In this document: piece after piece, positions 45,623 to 56,563 of the stretch
Position numbering within the stretch: the stretch's first letter is position 1
Layout of the letters: each line of letters opens with the position of its first letter
NCBI GenBank assembly: GCA_014904985.1
Contig: MU128909.1
Span: 575,417-639,416 of the forward strand
Direction of reading: 5' to 3'
Origin: Hydnum rufescens UP504
Lineage: Eukaryota; Basidiomycota; Agaricomycetes; Cantharellales; Hydnaceae
DNA length: 64,000 bases
The notes under the pieces: generated by a model
What the model was told of the DNA's origin: nothing
Seen by the model: only the letters and a program-made list of their open reading frames with translations
Databases searched by the model: none
Made by a program: the position numbers and the translations under genes

Positions 45623-45934
45623 TCACGGAACCTGAACACTTCACATGTTTTTTTGCTTGTTTGTTTTGCTTTGGATTTTTTTTTTTTGGTTTCGGCGGTA
45701 GATGCCCCTGCTGTAGAGACCCAATGCACTGTGCATCGTCTGTCACAATTCAAAAACCCCTTTATGTTGCGCTCATAACTTATACTAGGTTCCGGCAATT
45801 GCAGTGTGGTGTATACAGTTACGCGGTACGAGAAACATCAGGGGTCAGACCCAGTTTGGTTCGATGGATTACTATGCCCAGCCAACCACCCACCGTGAAC
45901 CGGTCCCATCTCTAGCTACACAACTCCAAATCGA

Positions 45935-46172
45935 GAAGCCATGCTAGAACGTTATCACCGTTATGGATCACGTCTGGGACGATTAGATCATACAATACCA
46001 CCGCGCTGTATTCATTACAAACAAATGATCGCCTCCGAGCGTAGTATCGATTTTCGTACCCTCCACTATCTTCTCTGGAGACCCGGAAGGTATAGTGGGA
46101 TCAACATTATTGTCTTCGGAGCTTCGCTGCCCAGGCGTGGCTCGATTTCTGCCAACGTTCGCGCTACCTAGC
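45935..46172 (+). repeat. Dispersed repeat, copy 2
   Basis: Matches 31060-31205 directly and about 47190-47430 inverted. It faces copy 3, so the two bracket the gene fragment at 46337-46980. Confidence 0.65.
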
Positions 46173-46336
46173 AATTTGGGACTGCATGCCACTTGACCCA
46201 GGCGAAATGATCGATTCATTTGCGAGAACGGACTTGAACTGGGAAAAGCACCTGATTTTTGTTGTCTGTTTTGCGAGTTTGTAGTTGAAATTCGAGCTCC
46301 TCGATTCGGTGAACGGTCGTCATATAGAGCACAGGG

Positions 46337-46984
46337 TCAAGTATCGGGACGGCTTCTCCAGCGAGGAAGGGCGTATATGTGATGGCACAGGGATGGAACG
46401 TAAGCAGGTCCCATAAGAGAGGCTTGTAGGGATTGAAGCATGCGTGAATACCGAATTATTTCTTCCAAAAGAATGAGGCTTGCATGGAACATTGCGCCTG
46501 GCGGATAGACATAAAGCAATGTTAGAGCCAATGCAGCAGAACGTTCATGAAAACATTGACAGGCCGCTGCTGCTCTGACCTCTCGACGGACCATCATCAC
46601 CACGCTGTCCCGAACTACTTGCTCTTGCTCCTGCGTTGCTCGAACGATCTCCCCTGCTTCACTCAGGTTTGCCATTACCTCAGACAAGAGGGCCTGAAGG
46701 CATTCATTCTCTGCGTGTAATGTTTGCAAAGATGACCAAGCTTCGCCAGATCAAGCCTTCGTCATACCGGATTGGAATAGTGGCGAGAGATACCAAGTTA
46801 AAGGAGGATCGGATTTCGATCTTGCCGAGGATTGGGACGACGGAATCATGAAGTAGCGTCGCGTCCTGCCGATAATACGGAGATTGACGCTTAGCTTCGG
46901 ATGAAGATGGTGATGAACAGGCTGCGCAGAAGGAGGAAGAAGATCAAGCTTGAGCGAAAGAACTTCAGACTCGATCGACCGAAC
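46337..46984 (-). pseudogene. Uncharacterised gene, 3' part, between inverted repeats
   Basis: Two exons join in frame across a 57-base GT-AG intron (46693-46749, GTATGA...CGCAG). Exon A reads SIESEVLSLKLDLLPPSAQ and FMIPSSQSSARSKSDPP. Exon B begins ENECLQALLSEVMANLSEAG and ends at 46337. No ATG is found before the frame meets the repeat at about 47000, so the 5' end is missing or lies in an unseen exon. A helical, coiled-coil-like central part is the only feature. It might be a live gene with an upstream exon. Confidence 0.4.
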
Positions 46985-47189
46985 ATGGTGCACCGATGAA
47001 AATCAGGACAGATAGTGCGCACTGTGTGCTACGTACTCTTTGGATCTTGTTATCTAATGTCGTGCTTATTACATGCCGAGCTGCACGAGCTGCAAAGGTA
47101 ACGGTACCGAGGTGTTCCAATTCTGGGGTGCACATCGACGAACTGGAAGAGCACACGCGAATGGAATGGCTGGATTCGAAATTGCTATG

Positions 47190-47740
47190 TAGCGCAAACG
47201 TTAGCAGAAATTGAAAGAATCAGCCAAGCATAGGCAGTGGGGCTCCAAAGATAATAATGCTGATCCCGTTGTCCCTTCTGGGTCCCCAGAGAAGATAGTG
47301 GAGGAAGACGACAAGACGAGTGTGTGGAAAGTACCACTACGCTCAGAGGTGATCATTCGCTTACAATGAATACAGCGCGATGGCATTGTATTAACCGTCC
47401 CAGGGGTGATACACAATGGTGATGACACGGTAGCATAGCCTAGAAAGACTTGGCTGACGACTCAAAAGTGGAGTCGTATGTCTGGCACATGCGAGGGATG
47501 GGAGGGGAATGAAACAGAGTCAAAGGATTGAGAAAGGGTTGAGGAATATGTAGGAAGGATGAAAAAAGACCAAAAATGTGTAATAGACGACACATCAAGC
47601 ATGTGCGTGCAAAAAAGGAGATGGTGCCAAGAACGGGAAATTTTTTTGAAAAAGGAAGAAAGAAACGCACTGTGATGGTCCCTAGTAGTTGATGGAATAA
47701 TAATCGAGAGTCGCGTAATTGAGATTCCACACGTCGTGGA
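47190..47740 (-). repeat. Dispersed repeat, copy 3
   Basis: The longest copy: its reverse complement parallels 30860-31210 through most of its length, and 45935-46172 over its first 240 bases. It contains no convincing coding frame. Confidence 0.65.
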
Positions 47741-47843
47741 GGCCTTCATGAACATGCATGGCAAAATTGAGTTAGTTCTTGCAGCAGGTTAATTTGAAAA
47801 TAAAAAACATTGCAGGCCAAACTCACCAAACACAAAATGGGCT

Positions 47844-49037
47844 TCAAATACCAGAGGGGACTCCGGCAGACCAGCGCACCACTTCTTTACGATGTTCTAT
47901 CTCCTTCTGTCTCTTCCATTGCTCTTCCAGAAGTCGATCCAAGGGGTATGAAGGATATGGCGGTTCAAGTCCCCCATTATCTGACACTGAGTCATCGCCA
48001 GAGTCATCATCCGAATCATCGCCGGTTTTGAACGGTAGAGCATGGAATACAATATTGAGAACATCATTGTACTCCTTGGTACCGAACATCCTGATGACAC
48101 ACTGAAGGTAGTGCCAATCGAAGACACCCACGGGGGGCAGTGATATATTTGGGTTATGTACCGAAAGTGTCACTGAGAAAAGGTGAAGGGGGGGTGTGAG
48201 GTGGTCACCGGGAAAACAGCCAGGAGGTGTGCCTATCAACGTCCGGTCTGGAACTGTATCAAAATTGTGAAGGAGGTATGTATCACCCTAAACAGAATTG
48301 CAGTTCAATAACAAGACGCGAAACTCCACATTGTAGCTCACCGTGACATGATAGAAACCAAGTGCAAAATTATCGACCAGAGGATCCAGGGTGTAGAACA
48401 GCAAGATCCCAAGCTTGGGATGAAATCTATGGATACCGAGGGCGGCAGTCTCTCCGCAAAATCGTGCGACGACGTCCCTCGCACCGTCGGAGCCCATTCG
48501 CTTCGGAATAAGATGAGATCCAGTAAGTGGCGCCGGCGCTCTCGTCACTGGACATCTACCGCCCTCGCGTTGGCCAATTTCTTCGCGGAAAGTCGCGGCA
48601 CTAGATTGGGAGCCTTCGGTGGTAGCTGAATGCATGTGGCGGCGGCTTATTTTCGAGAGAAAGATTGGGGCTGTTGGCACGAATTCATAGATCGCAGGAA
48701 GCAGCGGATCACCCTGGACCACTTCGTGCCAGGAGGGTGTTCTGTCCAAGTCATACCAGTCAGATGAGTCGCCCGGGTGCGTGTATAGTCGACCTCCACC
48801 GCGAGGGTCGCAGATGAGGTGGGCAACCTTAACGAGCCAATCGACCGTTGCGCCGGCATATCTCCCAATAGCGTCAATTGTGCCCTCGATCAGGTACAAA
48901 TGACCACTGGTGGGGGTGAGAGGTGGGTTTGTGGCAGGATCAGGGATTGGGAGAACGTTGACTTGGGCAACTCGAATGTATACAGATTGGGTCGTGCTAG
49001 TTGCCACAGGAGATGTATGTCCTCCATTCGAGGGCAT
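47844..49037 (-). CDS. HNH nuclease-domain protein (fungal HNH_2 type)
   Basis: Two exons, 49037-48342 and 48287-47844, are split by a 54-base intron after FYHVT and give 379 residues. The N-terminal third is a beta-rich region of unknown role. The HNH domain spans about residues 150-260: EGGRCPVTRAPAPLTGSHLI, a Cys, the characteristic SHLIPK His, the Asn/His-equivalent positions in HPKLGILLFYTLDPLVDNFA and then GDTYLLHNFD. The C-terminal tail is acidic then charged helical (LDRLLEEQWKRQKEIEHRKE). Such proteins are expanded in basidiomycetes; substrate and role are unknown. Head-to-head with the 2H-type gene at 49141, with 103 bases between the ATGs. Confidence 0.8.
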
Positions 49038-49140
49038 TTGAGGCACATTTCTTGTCTCACTCAGCTCCGGCAGGTGCCGAGTGGTCCTTTTTGGTAACGT
49101 AAAGTTACCTCACGTGATCTGGAGCCAAAACCGTCTCCAG

Positions 49141-49806
49141 ATGTCGGGGCCCGCCGATAATAATCGTAACGCCTCCAGCGACCCCAAGCTAGAAAGCGCG
49201 ACACTCGATCTGTCGCTGAATATAACTTGGCATCAGGATGAAACGTGGAGTTTCATCAACGACTTGCGAACGAGGCACTATCCACAAGATCTACTTGTGA
49301 ATGGGGCCCACGTTGGCCTCTTTGCACGTCTGACGGTCCGTGCGAATGACCTGGCAGAGATCATTAAAGATCTGGAGGAGATCGTTTCGAAATACCGGCA
49401 GTTCGAGTTTACGTTCGAGGCTGTTGGGAAGAAGCCTTGGAACAAGTTAATCGGAATACCTGTTCGTTCCCCGCAATTGAAGCGCCTCCGAGCTGAGCTC
49501 AATGACAGGTGCGCCGCCTTGTCTGATCTGTACAAATAGCGCTCAAAAATGTGGCTGATTAGATGGATGCCGAGAGGCATCACGAATTCTTCTGAGCGAG
49601 GGTACAACCCGCACGCTACGATACATGCTCGTGTTTCCAAAGCGGAAGCGCAGTCGCACCTTCCAGCTGTTCGACGAGCTGTGGAAGAGCGAGTCCGCTC
49701 GCGGGGACGTATGAAGGGGAGGGCTGTGGGTGTGGATCTCCTGGAGGATAAGGAGGGGAGCCATGGCGCATCATTGTCTCTCTTCCGTTTGGTTGAGGGA
49801 CTCTGA
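49141..49806 (+). CDS. 2'-5' RNA ligase/cyclic phosphodiesterase-like (2H) protein
   Basis: Two exons, 49141-49508 and 49563-49806, joined across a 54-base intron (GTGCGC...ATTAG), give 203 residues. The first 2H motif is HVGLF (His57), where the usual second residue after His, Thr or Ser, is Gly. The second is HATIH (His140, Thr142), which fits. SLNITWHQDETWSFINDLR and the ELNDRW...GYNPHATI context match the family. These enzymes process RNA 2',3'-cyclic phosphate or 2'-5' linked ends in the cytosol or nucleus. An alternative 33-base intron also keeps the frame but is less likely. The changed first motif may lower activity. Confidence 0.75.
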
Positions 49807-50925
49807 TAGAGTCTCTGGCTTACATAATTGGATTTCAATCCACCTGATACCAAGTGCCTATTTTCGAGCTTCAGGAGCTGAGCTGAAGATATTGTATCTG
49901 CCTTTGAACTGATCCGTGATGCGAGGACCTCTTGTAATCTCCGCCAATGATTATAGCAATGACTAGTGTGGTCGTGTCGATACAGGAACGTGGGGGCCAC
50001 AGCCCATTCACCCACCCTCGACCAGTCTTGGGCCTTCGCGATGTTCTCCCAACATTGGCAATAATTTCGCCTTGCTTTGATCCTTTCTCCCGTGCAATAC
50101 TCCTGATAATACACCTCGGACACCAGGTCATCTTATTGCCCCTGGCCGATATACGTACTCTCACATAGCGACTACTCCGGCATCCTCTTCCTGAAATAGA
50201 GACCCCGCACCTCTATATATTTCGCCCGGAAATACCATGCCCGCCTACATAGCAAAATTCACTCGCGGGAGACGTTCTCGAAAGCCGGGCCGTGGCCATA
50301 TGCCGTGCCACCTCATCTGCAACGGGGCACATGGACAATTGTCATACAGATTGAAGCCATTTTAACGCGGCTTCGCGTAGCGGGGGGACCCATGTGCTGC
50401 GCGTTACAATCCCGACAGTGGGCGGGTTAGGGTAGAAACTGTTGACACATAAATAGCGACCTCCGTTGCGTTGAAGGACATTCAAGTAAGGCTGACCAGT
50501 CCAAGTCACTAAAATAGTACAGGCATGATCTATGTAGTAATCCCGTTAGAGAAACGGCACAACTGCAAGCACCTCTGAGCAAAAAGCACATGATGTGCTT
50601 GTATTCCTACCAAGGGCTGATTAGCTCTCGACCCCCAGTCCCGAAAACCACTCTCAATGTAGTCTCAGCCAACCTCTCGATACAGCGTGTCATCTGTTAT
50701 TTAGCCCCATCGTCCCGCTCCTGGTAGATCATCCAGGCTACCAAAATTTGAGGCCTGGAACTCCGCACTGAATGAGGACCAGGAATCTCCCAGCAATTCC
50801 GGGCGGGAGCGTAAATGGCTGTCAAAGGCCCCTAACGTCGGAGGGCGGTGGGGTTAACCGGGAGACATCCTGTTCGAGGCAGCATCCCTCACCACAATTG
50901 TCGGTGAACTATGAGAATAGGCTCA
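49807..50925. other. Intergenic, no gene supported
   Basis: About 1.1 kb without a convincing coding frame. A 281-codon frame on the minus strand (49278-50123) reaches into it but lies mostly antisense to the 2H gene and is rejected. No RNA gene is seen. Confidence 0.4.
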
Positions 50926-51217
50926 TCACGCGTTCCGGTAGTATTGCCATCCTACCCAGTTGGCAATGACGAAATATGCACCAGTGGGAACGAGAAGCAG
51001 AGCCAGATACTTGTAATGATTGTCCGCAGCAAGATGATCGAGCAACTTCCAAGGCCGCATGAGCACCCCTATCTGTTCTCTACCAATATTATTTGGAACG
51101 TACAAGTATGCCACTGGGAGCAACAAGGGCGCTAAAGAACACAGCATACGACGCGGAAAGGAAGAATAAGACCGATATGACAACCAATAGGTAGCCTTTG
51201 AATTCCATTGGCCCCAT
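50926..51217 (-). CDS. PIG-Y-like subunit of GPI-GlcNAc transferase
   Basis: Two exons, 51217-51104 and 51072-50926, give 86 residues. Exon 1 encodes a membrane span (GYLLVVISVLFFLSASYAVF). Exon 2 encodes LLDHLAADNHYKYLALLLVP and a second span ending GAYFVIANWVGWQYYRNA, close to the NW.....FR/Y ending typical of PIG-Y. Length and the two-helix layout fit this small ER protein, which helps the first step of GPI-anchor synthesis. The intron has good GTACGT and CAG ends but would be only 31 bases, which is unusually short, so the join is uncertain. Confidence 0.6.
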
Positions 51218-51525
51218 GGTTCGGTGGCACTGGGTTTGTTTGGTGTTGATTGGATTGATCCGTATGTTCACGGAAATGAACTAAACGCCGATCATCCATT
51301 CCGGGTCAAACCACCACGCAAGAGCCTTTCAAGTTGGCTTTGAAGAAACTTGATTGCCGATGCGGTGCCAATAGACTCTCGCTCGGAAGGAATAGACCCT
51401 TTACGTCCTGGATTTGGCTTTTTACGTAGATTACCACGCCGCTGGTCCTGGTGGTGCGCACATGTAGCCTGCTTTCCCAGCAGATATAACGTCCCGCCTT
51501 TTTGGCACTCCCTCTGCCAAAAACA

Positions 51526-51940
51526 ATGTTACGCCACGCGCTCTCCTGTGCATTCCTCGCTATGCTCGCTCTGATGGCGCCAGCTCCCACCGCTGCGTAC
51601 GATTTTCGCCAACTCATCGAATTCAGCCCAAGCAAGTACGCGTCTGGCGACGCGTTTTGCGAGGCTTGGTTGAATGCGTGGTATGTTACCAGCTTCCATA
51701 GGCGTTCCTGCGTGTTATATCCCCATGATCTTAGTCACTTGCGTATTCACCGTATGCGCCTTCTTTTTGCATAGCCGAACGTATAAACCAAAGGACCCGA
51801 ATTTGTTCTACGTGGATTCACTATGTCGGCCTGGGGACTATCAGGGCTCCCACACCAACACGGAGGCCCTCGCGAGCTGCGTATTTGAGAAATCCGTCGC
51901 TGTAGGCGTTGCCGAGGAATTGGGAGTCGAGATCATATAA
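51526..51940 (+). CDS. Small secreted cysteine-containing protein
   Basis: Two exons, 51526-51680 and 51775-51940, give 106 residues. A signal peptide (MLRHALSCAFLAMLALMAPA, cut near TAA/YDF) is followed by a mature part of about 80 residues with four cysteines (DAFCEAW, LNACRTY, DSLCRPG, LASCVFE), which could form two disulfides. No family is recognised. Size, secretion and cysteines fit the loose class of fungal small secreted proteins, some of which are effectors, but there is no direct evidence of such a role. Confidence 0.65.
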
Positions 51941-52231
51941 GGAGAAGGGGGAAAGCTTAGCAATCATGTCCAAGGTGTACTTTTGTTCGGTGGCTCTCAT
52001 GAATCCAGAATCAATTCTGGACCTGGGCGAGATGCATCTAGCACCCCTTCGCTACAGAGAACGAGTCAAATAAAGCAGACAATGACGGCAGAGTATAAAG
52101 TAAGAGAGTGTAGAAATGGGGAATACTATAGAGAATGAAAAGGCCTGCGTAAATACGATAATCCGTGTAAAGCGAACCAATTGCAAACAGGAAATAAAAA
52201 GAGGGTTATACTGTCCGTAACCTGGCATCCT

Positions 52232-53232
52232 TCACACCAGCAGCGCTAAGCCCAGGACAATCGCTCCGATCGTAGTGGTAATGCCAGCGCTGCCCTTTAG
52301 GGTCATGGCGCCGTCCGCAAGGGCGCCCAAGGGTGCGGCAGCTGTTCCAGCCGTGATGGCGTTCATGAATGAAGTACCGCACTTCTCGGTGACACTGTTC
52401 CACAGGTCCCCCTGGGCACCGAGGATAGGGGAGTTGCTCAACCCGAGGGCGTATGGCGTGTTACTTTCCCACGTCACGTATGAGGAAAACATCGCCTTGC
52501 CGCATGGAGTACAGAGCGTGGAAGCTGAGGATTCGGGGTGCATGAAAAGATATGGGAGGGCAGTATTTCTGAATGTGGTTGCGTTGGGTGCCGACGTGCT
52601 GGCTCGACGAAGAATCCCCTTGGATCTGGAAGAAATAGGGATTCCAAGATTATGTTGAACGTCGGAAAGCGAGGGGGATGAAACGAAAAGGGACGTGGAA
52701 TTCAGAGAGGTCGCGTTAAATCCGGAAGGAGTAGCCGAGTGAACGGACATCACGCAGTACGCATTGGTAGACGAGTCCTTCGAGCAGATCGCTGTCTTAA
52801 GCGGTGTGAAGAGGTACAAGGTGTCGTATGCATTCTTGACCAGCTTGTTGGGATTGCTACCAGTAAGCTCATCGGGGCACGCAACGTAGAAATTCGTGAG
52901 CAGGTTGCGCACGGCGGTATACGAGCAAGCGGCGTGCGTTGGACAAAGGCTACTGAGGGTTGTGGAAAGACCGGAGCTTCCCATGGTGGAGCCTGGAGCG
53001 GCTGCGTTTGAAGCAGCGAGGAGAGTGGTCAGGCATTGTCCAAGACCTACATCCTCATTCAGGGAGGTGAGAAAGGAGGAGCAAGTGGGTGTAATTCCAT
53101 CGGGAATGAGAGGGTTGCCCGAGATCTGAAAGGATCACTGGTGAGTATAATGTAATCCAAAGATGACAGAATACGGACTAGGCCAATCGACGCAAAAACT
53201 AAAGTGGAGAGGACTGCAAAGCTCCTCATCAT
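52232..53232 (-). CDS. GPI-anchored cell-surface protein, DUF7729-like
   Basis: Exon 1 (53232-53179) encodes the signal peptide (MMRSFAVLSTLVFASIGL). A 53-base intron with a GTCCGT donor follows. Exon 2 (53125-52232) encodes the rest, 315 residues in total. The ectodomain is Ser/Thr/Cys-rich with ISGNPLIPDGITPTCSSFL, CSYTAVRNLLTNFYVACPDE and LYLFTPLKTAICSKD, the layout of the fungal DUF7729 family. The C-terminus (SAGITTTIGAIVLGLALLV) looks like a GPI-attachment signal. Probably a wall or membrane surface protein; function unknown. Confidence 0.75.
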
Positions 53233-53471
53233 GGGTAGTGCAAGGAGCGGACGTGGAAGGAACGTGAGGGTGAAGGATGATTTTGGCGTCAAACGTCGGT
53301 GTGGATATTGATGCGTCGGAGTTTGAATCTTATGCACCCCCCCAGGTAACAGTGAGCCAAGTACAAATTAAGTAGCCATTACCCGTAGTCCCAACAAATT
53401 CGGAAAGAAAGGAATGTGGGATACAGAACGTTCGAAAGATAATGATACATGTAGTGCGATTAAGATTTAAA

Positions 53472-55403
53472 TCACTCCGCTGTCGAAGCACCTTTGACCT
53501 TCTTTCGGCGCTTAGCCTTCTTTTCCTCTTCACTAAGGCCATGCTTTGAAAGATACAATCCTAGACCTAGTTCCTTATCCAGGTCCGACATGTAAGCTCC
53601 TATTAACGCATTGGTCAAACAACAAATAGAAGAAAAAAACTTGGTGTTATCGTACCAATGATTTTCTCTAAACGATAGTTCTCCTCCATTAAGGCATCAA
53701 TTTCCGCTGGCGGGAATGAGCCTATTTGACAAGAAATAGCGATACATAGCCCGGCATACCTTGACTATCATCCAGAAATTTGTTTTGCTGTGAAAATAAC
53801 AAGATGAGAGAATATCCAGAGTAGGCGGGGAATAGTCTCTACTTCTTGAACTACGCGATCTATAACGTCTTTATGCTCTTGCATCTCGGCTTCGCGCTCA
53901 GTACGTTGCTTGACCAGTTCTTGATGACGTCGCTGAAGATCCTCGTGTTTCTGCTTGGCAAATTCCTGCTTTTCTGCGTGCTGCTGTCGAAGTCGTTGTA
54001 ACTTGTCGGATGTGTTCTGCCGTTGCCGAGCAACTTGCTAGGTCGTTCCATAACAGGTGAGGCACACCGAGTGTGAGAGTATCGGACTCCGAAGGGATCT
54101 CTGCTACGCACCATAGTTTCAGTCTGATAGTTTTTAAAACTCTCCTTCCTTTGCGTTTCTTCGGCGCGATATCGTTCGACGGTTTGATTTGTCTCGAGGA
54201 GCTCCTCGAGATCATTTTCGATAGCCTGAAGGTCCTTCATAACATCCTTGGTGTCCTGCCCTCTAGATATATAAGTAGAAAATTCATACAATAGGAAGCG
54301 ATAGACAAACGTTATGAATCGTGTGAAGAACTTCCATCTTGGCTTGTATCAAACGCGTCACAGCTTCTATCTGGGAGATTTGAGGCTTGAGGGCCTCGGA
54401 GGTGGCTGACATGTCCACGATCCTTTGTTTGATACGCTCGGGGGATCTGACAAGTCGTGCTTTCTCGGCGGCGTTAGACCTATGTAATTCTTGGATGTCC
54501 GTGGCCCGTTGTCTCTAATCGGGTGGTAACACGTACGTAAACGCGAGCCGAGGTCTGGTTCGAGAACAGTGCACGCACGAGGAGGGAGGTGAGTTCCTTC
54601 TTCGTATTCTTAAGCGTTTCGGTATCCTTCGTAATCAATTTTCCAAAATCATAATGCTGGTTCTGCTCGTTCACTATTGCTTCGATCTCTTTCTTCACCA
54701 GCCGAGTAGCCGGGATTTCCGAGTCACGAGAAAGCCTACGCAATTATGATTTCAGTAGGCTAGAAGCAAATGGTCTACAATAGACGTACCGCTCTTCCTC
54801 CAGCTCCTGCTCAAGTTGCTCAAGCTCGTCGCACACCGTGGAATAGCGATGCAGCGATTTTTCGTATCGCGTACGGAGCTCATGTAGCCATGTGATGCGT
54901 TCGTCCGTGTCTGAAAAGGCTTTGAAGTTCACAATCGCGGAGAGGATGCGAATGGTACGCGGTCCATCGGGGCGCGTCAGATCCCGCGCCTGGAATACCT
55001 TGACCTTGGCCATTTTCGCAATACGTCCACTATAGATGTCCATGGGCATTTGAACGCGTGAGGAAGCAAGAAGAACCCACATATGATAGAAAAGCATTTG
55101 TACTGTTGTGCCTTCGTGGTAATATTCCTGGGCATCCGAGTCAGACTAGAGAAGTAACGGATGGCCACAAGGGCATACAGGGTACTCTGCGTCCCCTATG
55201 CAATCCAGCCTGTCTCGCTCGAATTTATGGACATCAAGAGAGATCACGTCCAAGACGATGGCGCTGTATATGTTTTGGACAAGCTCAGCAGTAGGCTTCT
55301 GGAGCTCGTGTTCCTCCACGGAAACAGACCATTCGCTGGTAATAATCCTCGCTAGTTCGTTTGCTGAGCGCAAGGGGAACGTTCGCTCCACCCTGTCGCC
55401 CAT
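53472..55403 (-). CDS. NUF2: Kinetochore protein Nuf2 (NDC80 complex)
   Basis: Multi-exon gene from ATG 55403 to TGA 53472. The N-terminal calponin-homology-like part reads TFPLRSANELARII, HELQKPTAELVQNIYSAI, EYYHEGTTVQMLFYHM and RPDGPRTIRILSAIVNFKAF. Long coiled coils follow, including the family hallmark EKARLVRSPERIKQRIVDM, and a basic end (EEKKAKRRKKVKGAS). Introns are mostly 45-70 bases; some exon borders are inferred. Nuf2 pairs with Ndc80 to attach kinetochores to microtubules. Divergent from histone H2B with 185 bases between the ATGs. Confidence 0.85.
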
Positions 55404-55480
55404 TGTTTGTTTGTTTGTTTTGATGGACGCGATCTGTATCCGCTGTTTACCGGCTGATGTAAGCTAACCTCACGGCCCAC

Positions 55481-55488
55481 ATATAAGG
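55481..55488 (+). promoter_or_regulatory. TATA-like box of histone H2B
   Basis: ATATAAGG, about 105 bases before the H2B ATG, in the 185-base divergent promoter shared with Nuf2. A (TTTG) tract lies next to the Nuf2 start. Confidence 0.5.
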
Positions 55489-55588
55489 CTTGGGTGTTTC
55501 TCAAGAGCGCATCTTTTCTCTTCCCAACCACCACAAGCTACTATCGCCTCGATCGCCTTCCATCTCACTACCAGCCCCAGAATCAACA

Positions 55589-56317
55589 ATGGCCGGAGGA
55601 AAAGCAGTTGCTGAGAAGAAACCTACGTCCACTGCAGGCAAGGCGCCCGCTTCCAAAAGTGCGTCTTTTAGGTGTGACTCCCAACGCTGGGGACCTGTGC
55701 TGAGTCCTTGTTCTCTTCGGTCTATTAGCTACGGATAGCGCCAAGAAGTCAGTTGGAGTCAAGAAATCCGCTGCTCCAGCGGACGGTGACAAGAAGAAGA
55801 GGAAGAAGGCCAGAAAGGAAACCTACTCGTCTTACATCTATAAAGGTGTGTCTTGGCCCTTCGCTAGCTAGCCTAGATTGCTGAGAAGTGTGTTGGAAGT
55901 TCTCAAGCAGGTCCACCCCGACACCGGTATTTCCAATAAGGCAATGGCAATCTTGAACTCGTTTGTGAACGACATCTTCGAGCGTATCGCAAGCGAGGCA
56001 TCAAGTGAGTGTATGTTTCCAGGAGGTGGAACTTGCCTGATTCGCTTTCCTTGCAGAACTTGCATCCTACAGCAAGAAGAGCACAATTTCCTCGCGAGAG
56101 ATTCAGACTTCTGTTCGCCTGATCCTCCCTGGTGAATTATCGAAGCACGCAATCTCCGAGTAAGTCATTTGTATCGCGTACACCACCTATATAGTTGCTA
56201 ATGCTATTCTGGCAGGGGGACTAAATCGTACGTTGTCTAGTGGCCTTCGGTCTCTCCCCCTAACGTATTCTTCCACTACACAGCGTCACCAAGTTCTCTT
56301 CGTCACAAACCAAATAA
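55589..56317 (+). CDS. Histone H2B
   Basis: Six exons join exactly in frame: 55589-55658, 55729-55845, 55900-56004, 56057-56159, 56216-56227 and 56284-56317, giving 146 residues. The basic N-tail ([18 protein letters not shown]) leads into the histone fold ([72 protein letters not shown]) and ends [10 protein letters not shown]. The fifth exon is only 12 bases. The lysine before FSSS in the C-terminal helix, the usual ubiquitination site, is present. Core nucleosome component, expected to be S-phase regulated. Confidence 0.95.
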
Positions 56318-56563
56318 GCGACTTCCTTTCGATTCGTAAGTCAATCTCCTATTTCATTCATATTGTTCTCATGATATCTGGTCCAAAGCTGGTTTTGTCT
56401 TGCCTTCCCTCACTTCTTCTCGTTCATGTGTTCCATTAGTTGCTGTAGTTGCGTGTATAGGTTATGCTGTGTCCCTTAATACACCGCCCTAATTATCCCT
56501 CACGTCACAAAGCCAGCAAAGCCTGGGTGAATTTATGGTTGCAAGGACCCAAGCCGCGCCATC

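Noticed and set aside
49530..49562. 33-base intron for the 2H-type gene
   Set aside because: A 54-base intron (49509-49562) also keeps the frame, has a donor of the GTGCGN type seen in neighbouring genes, and gives a better family match (DRW).
49278..50123. 281-codon minus-strand frame
   Set aside because: Mostly antisense to the 2H-type gene, Arg/Ser-rich without a domain; coding evidence on the + strand is far better.
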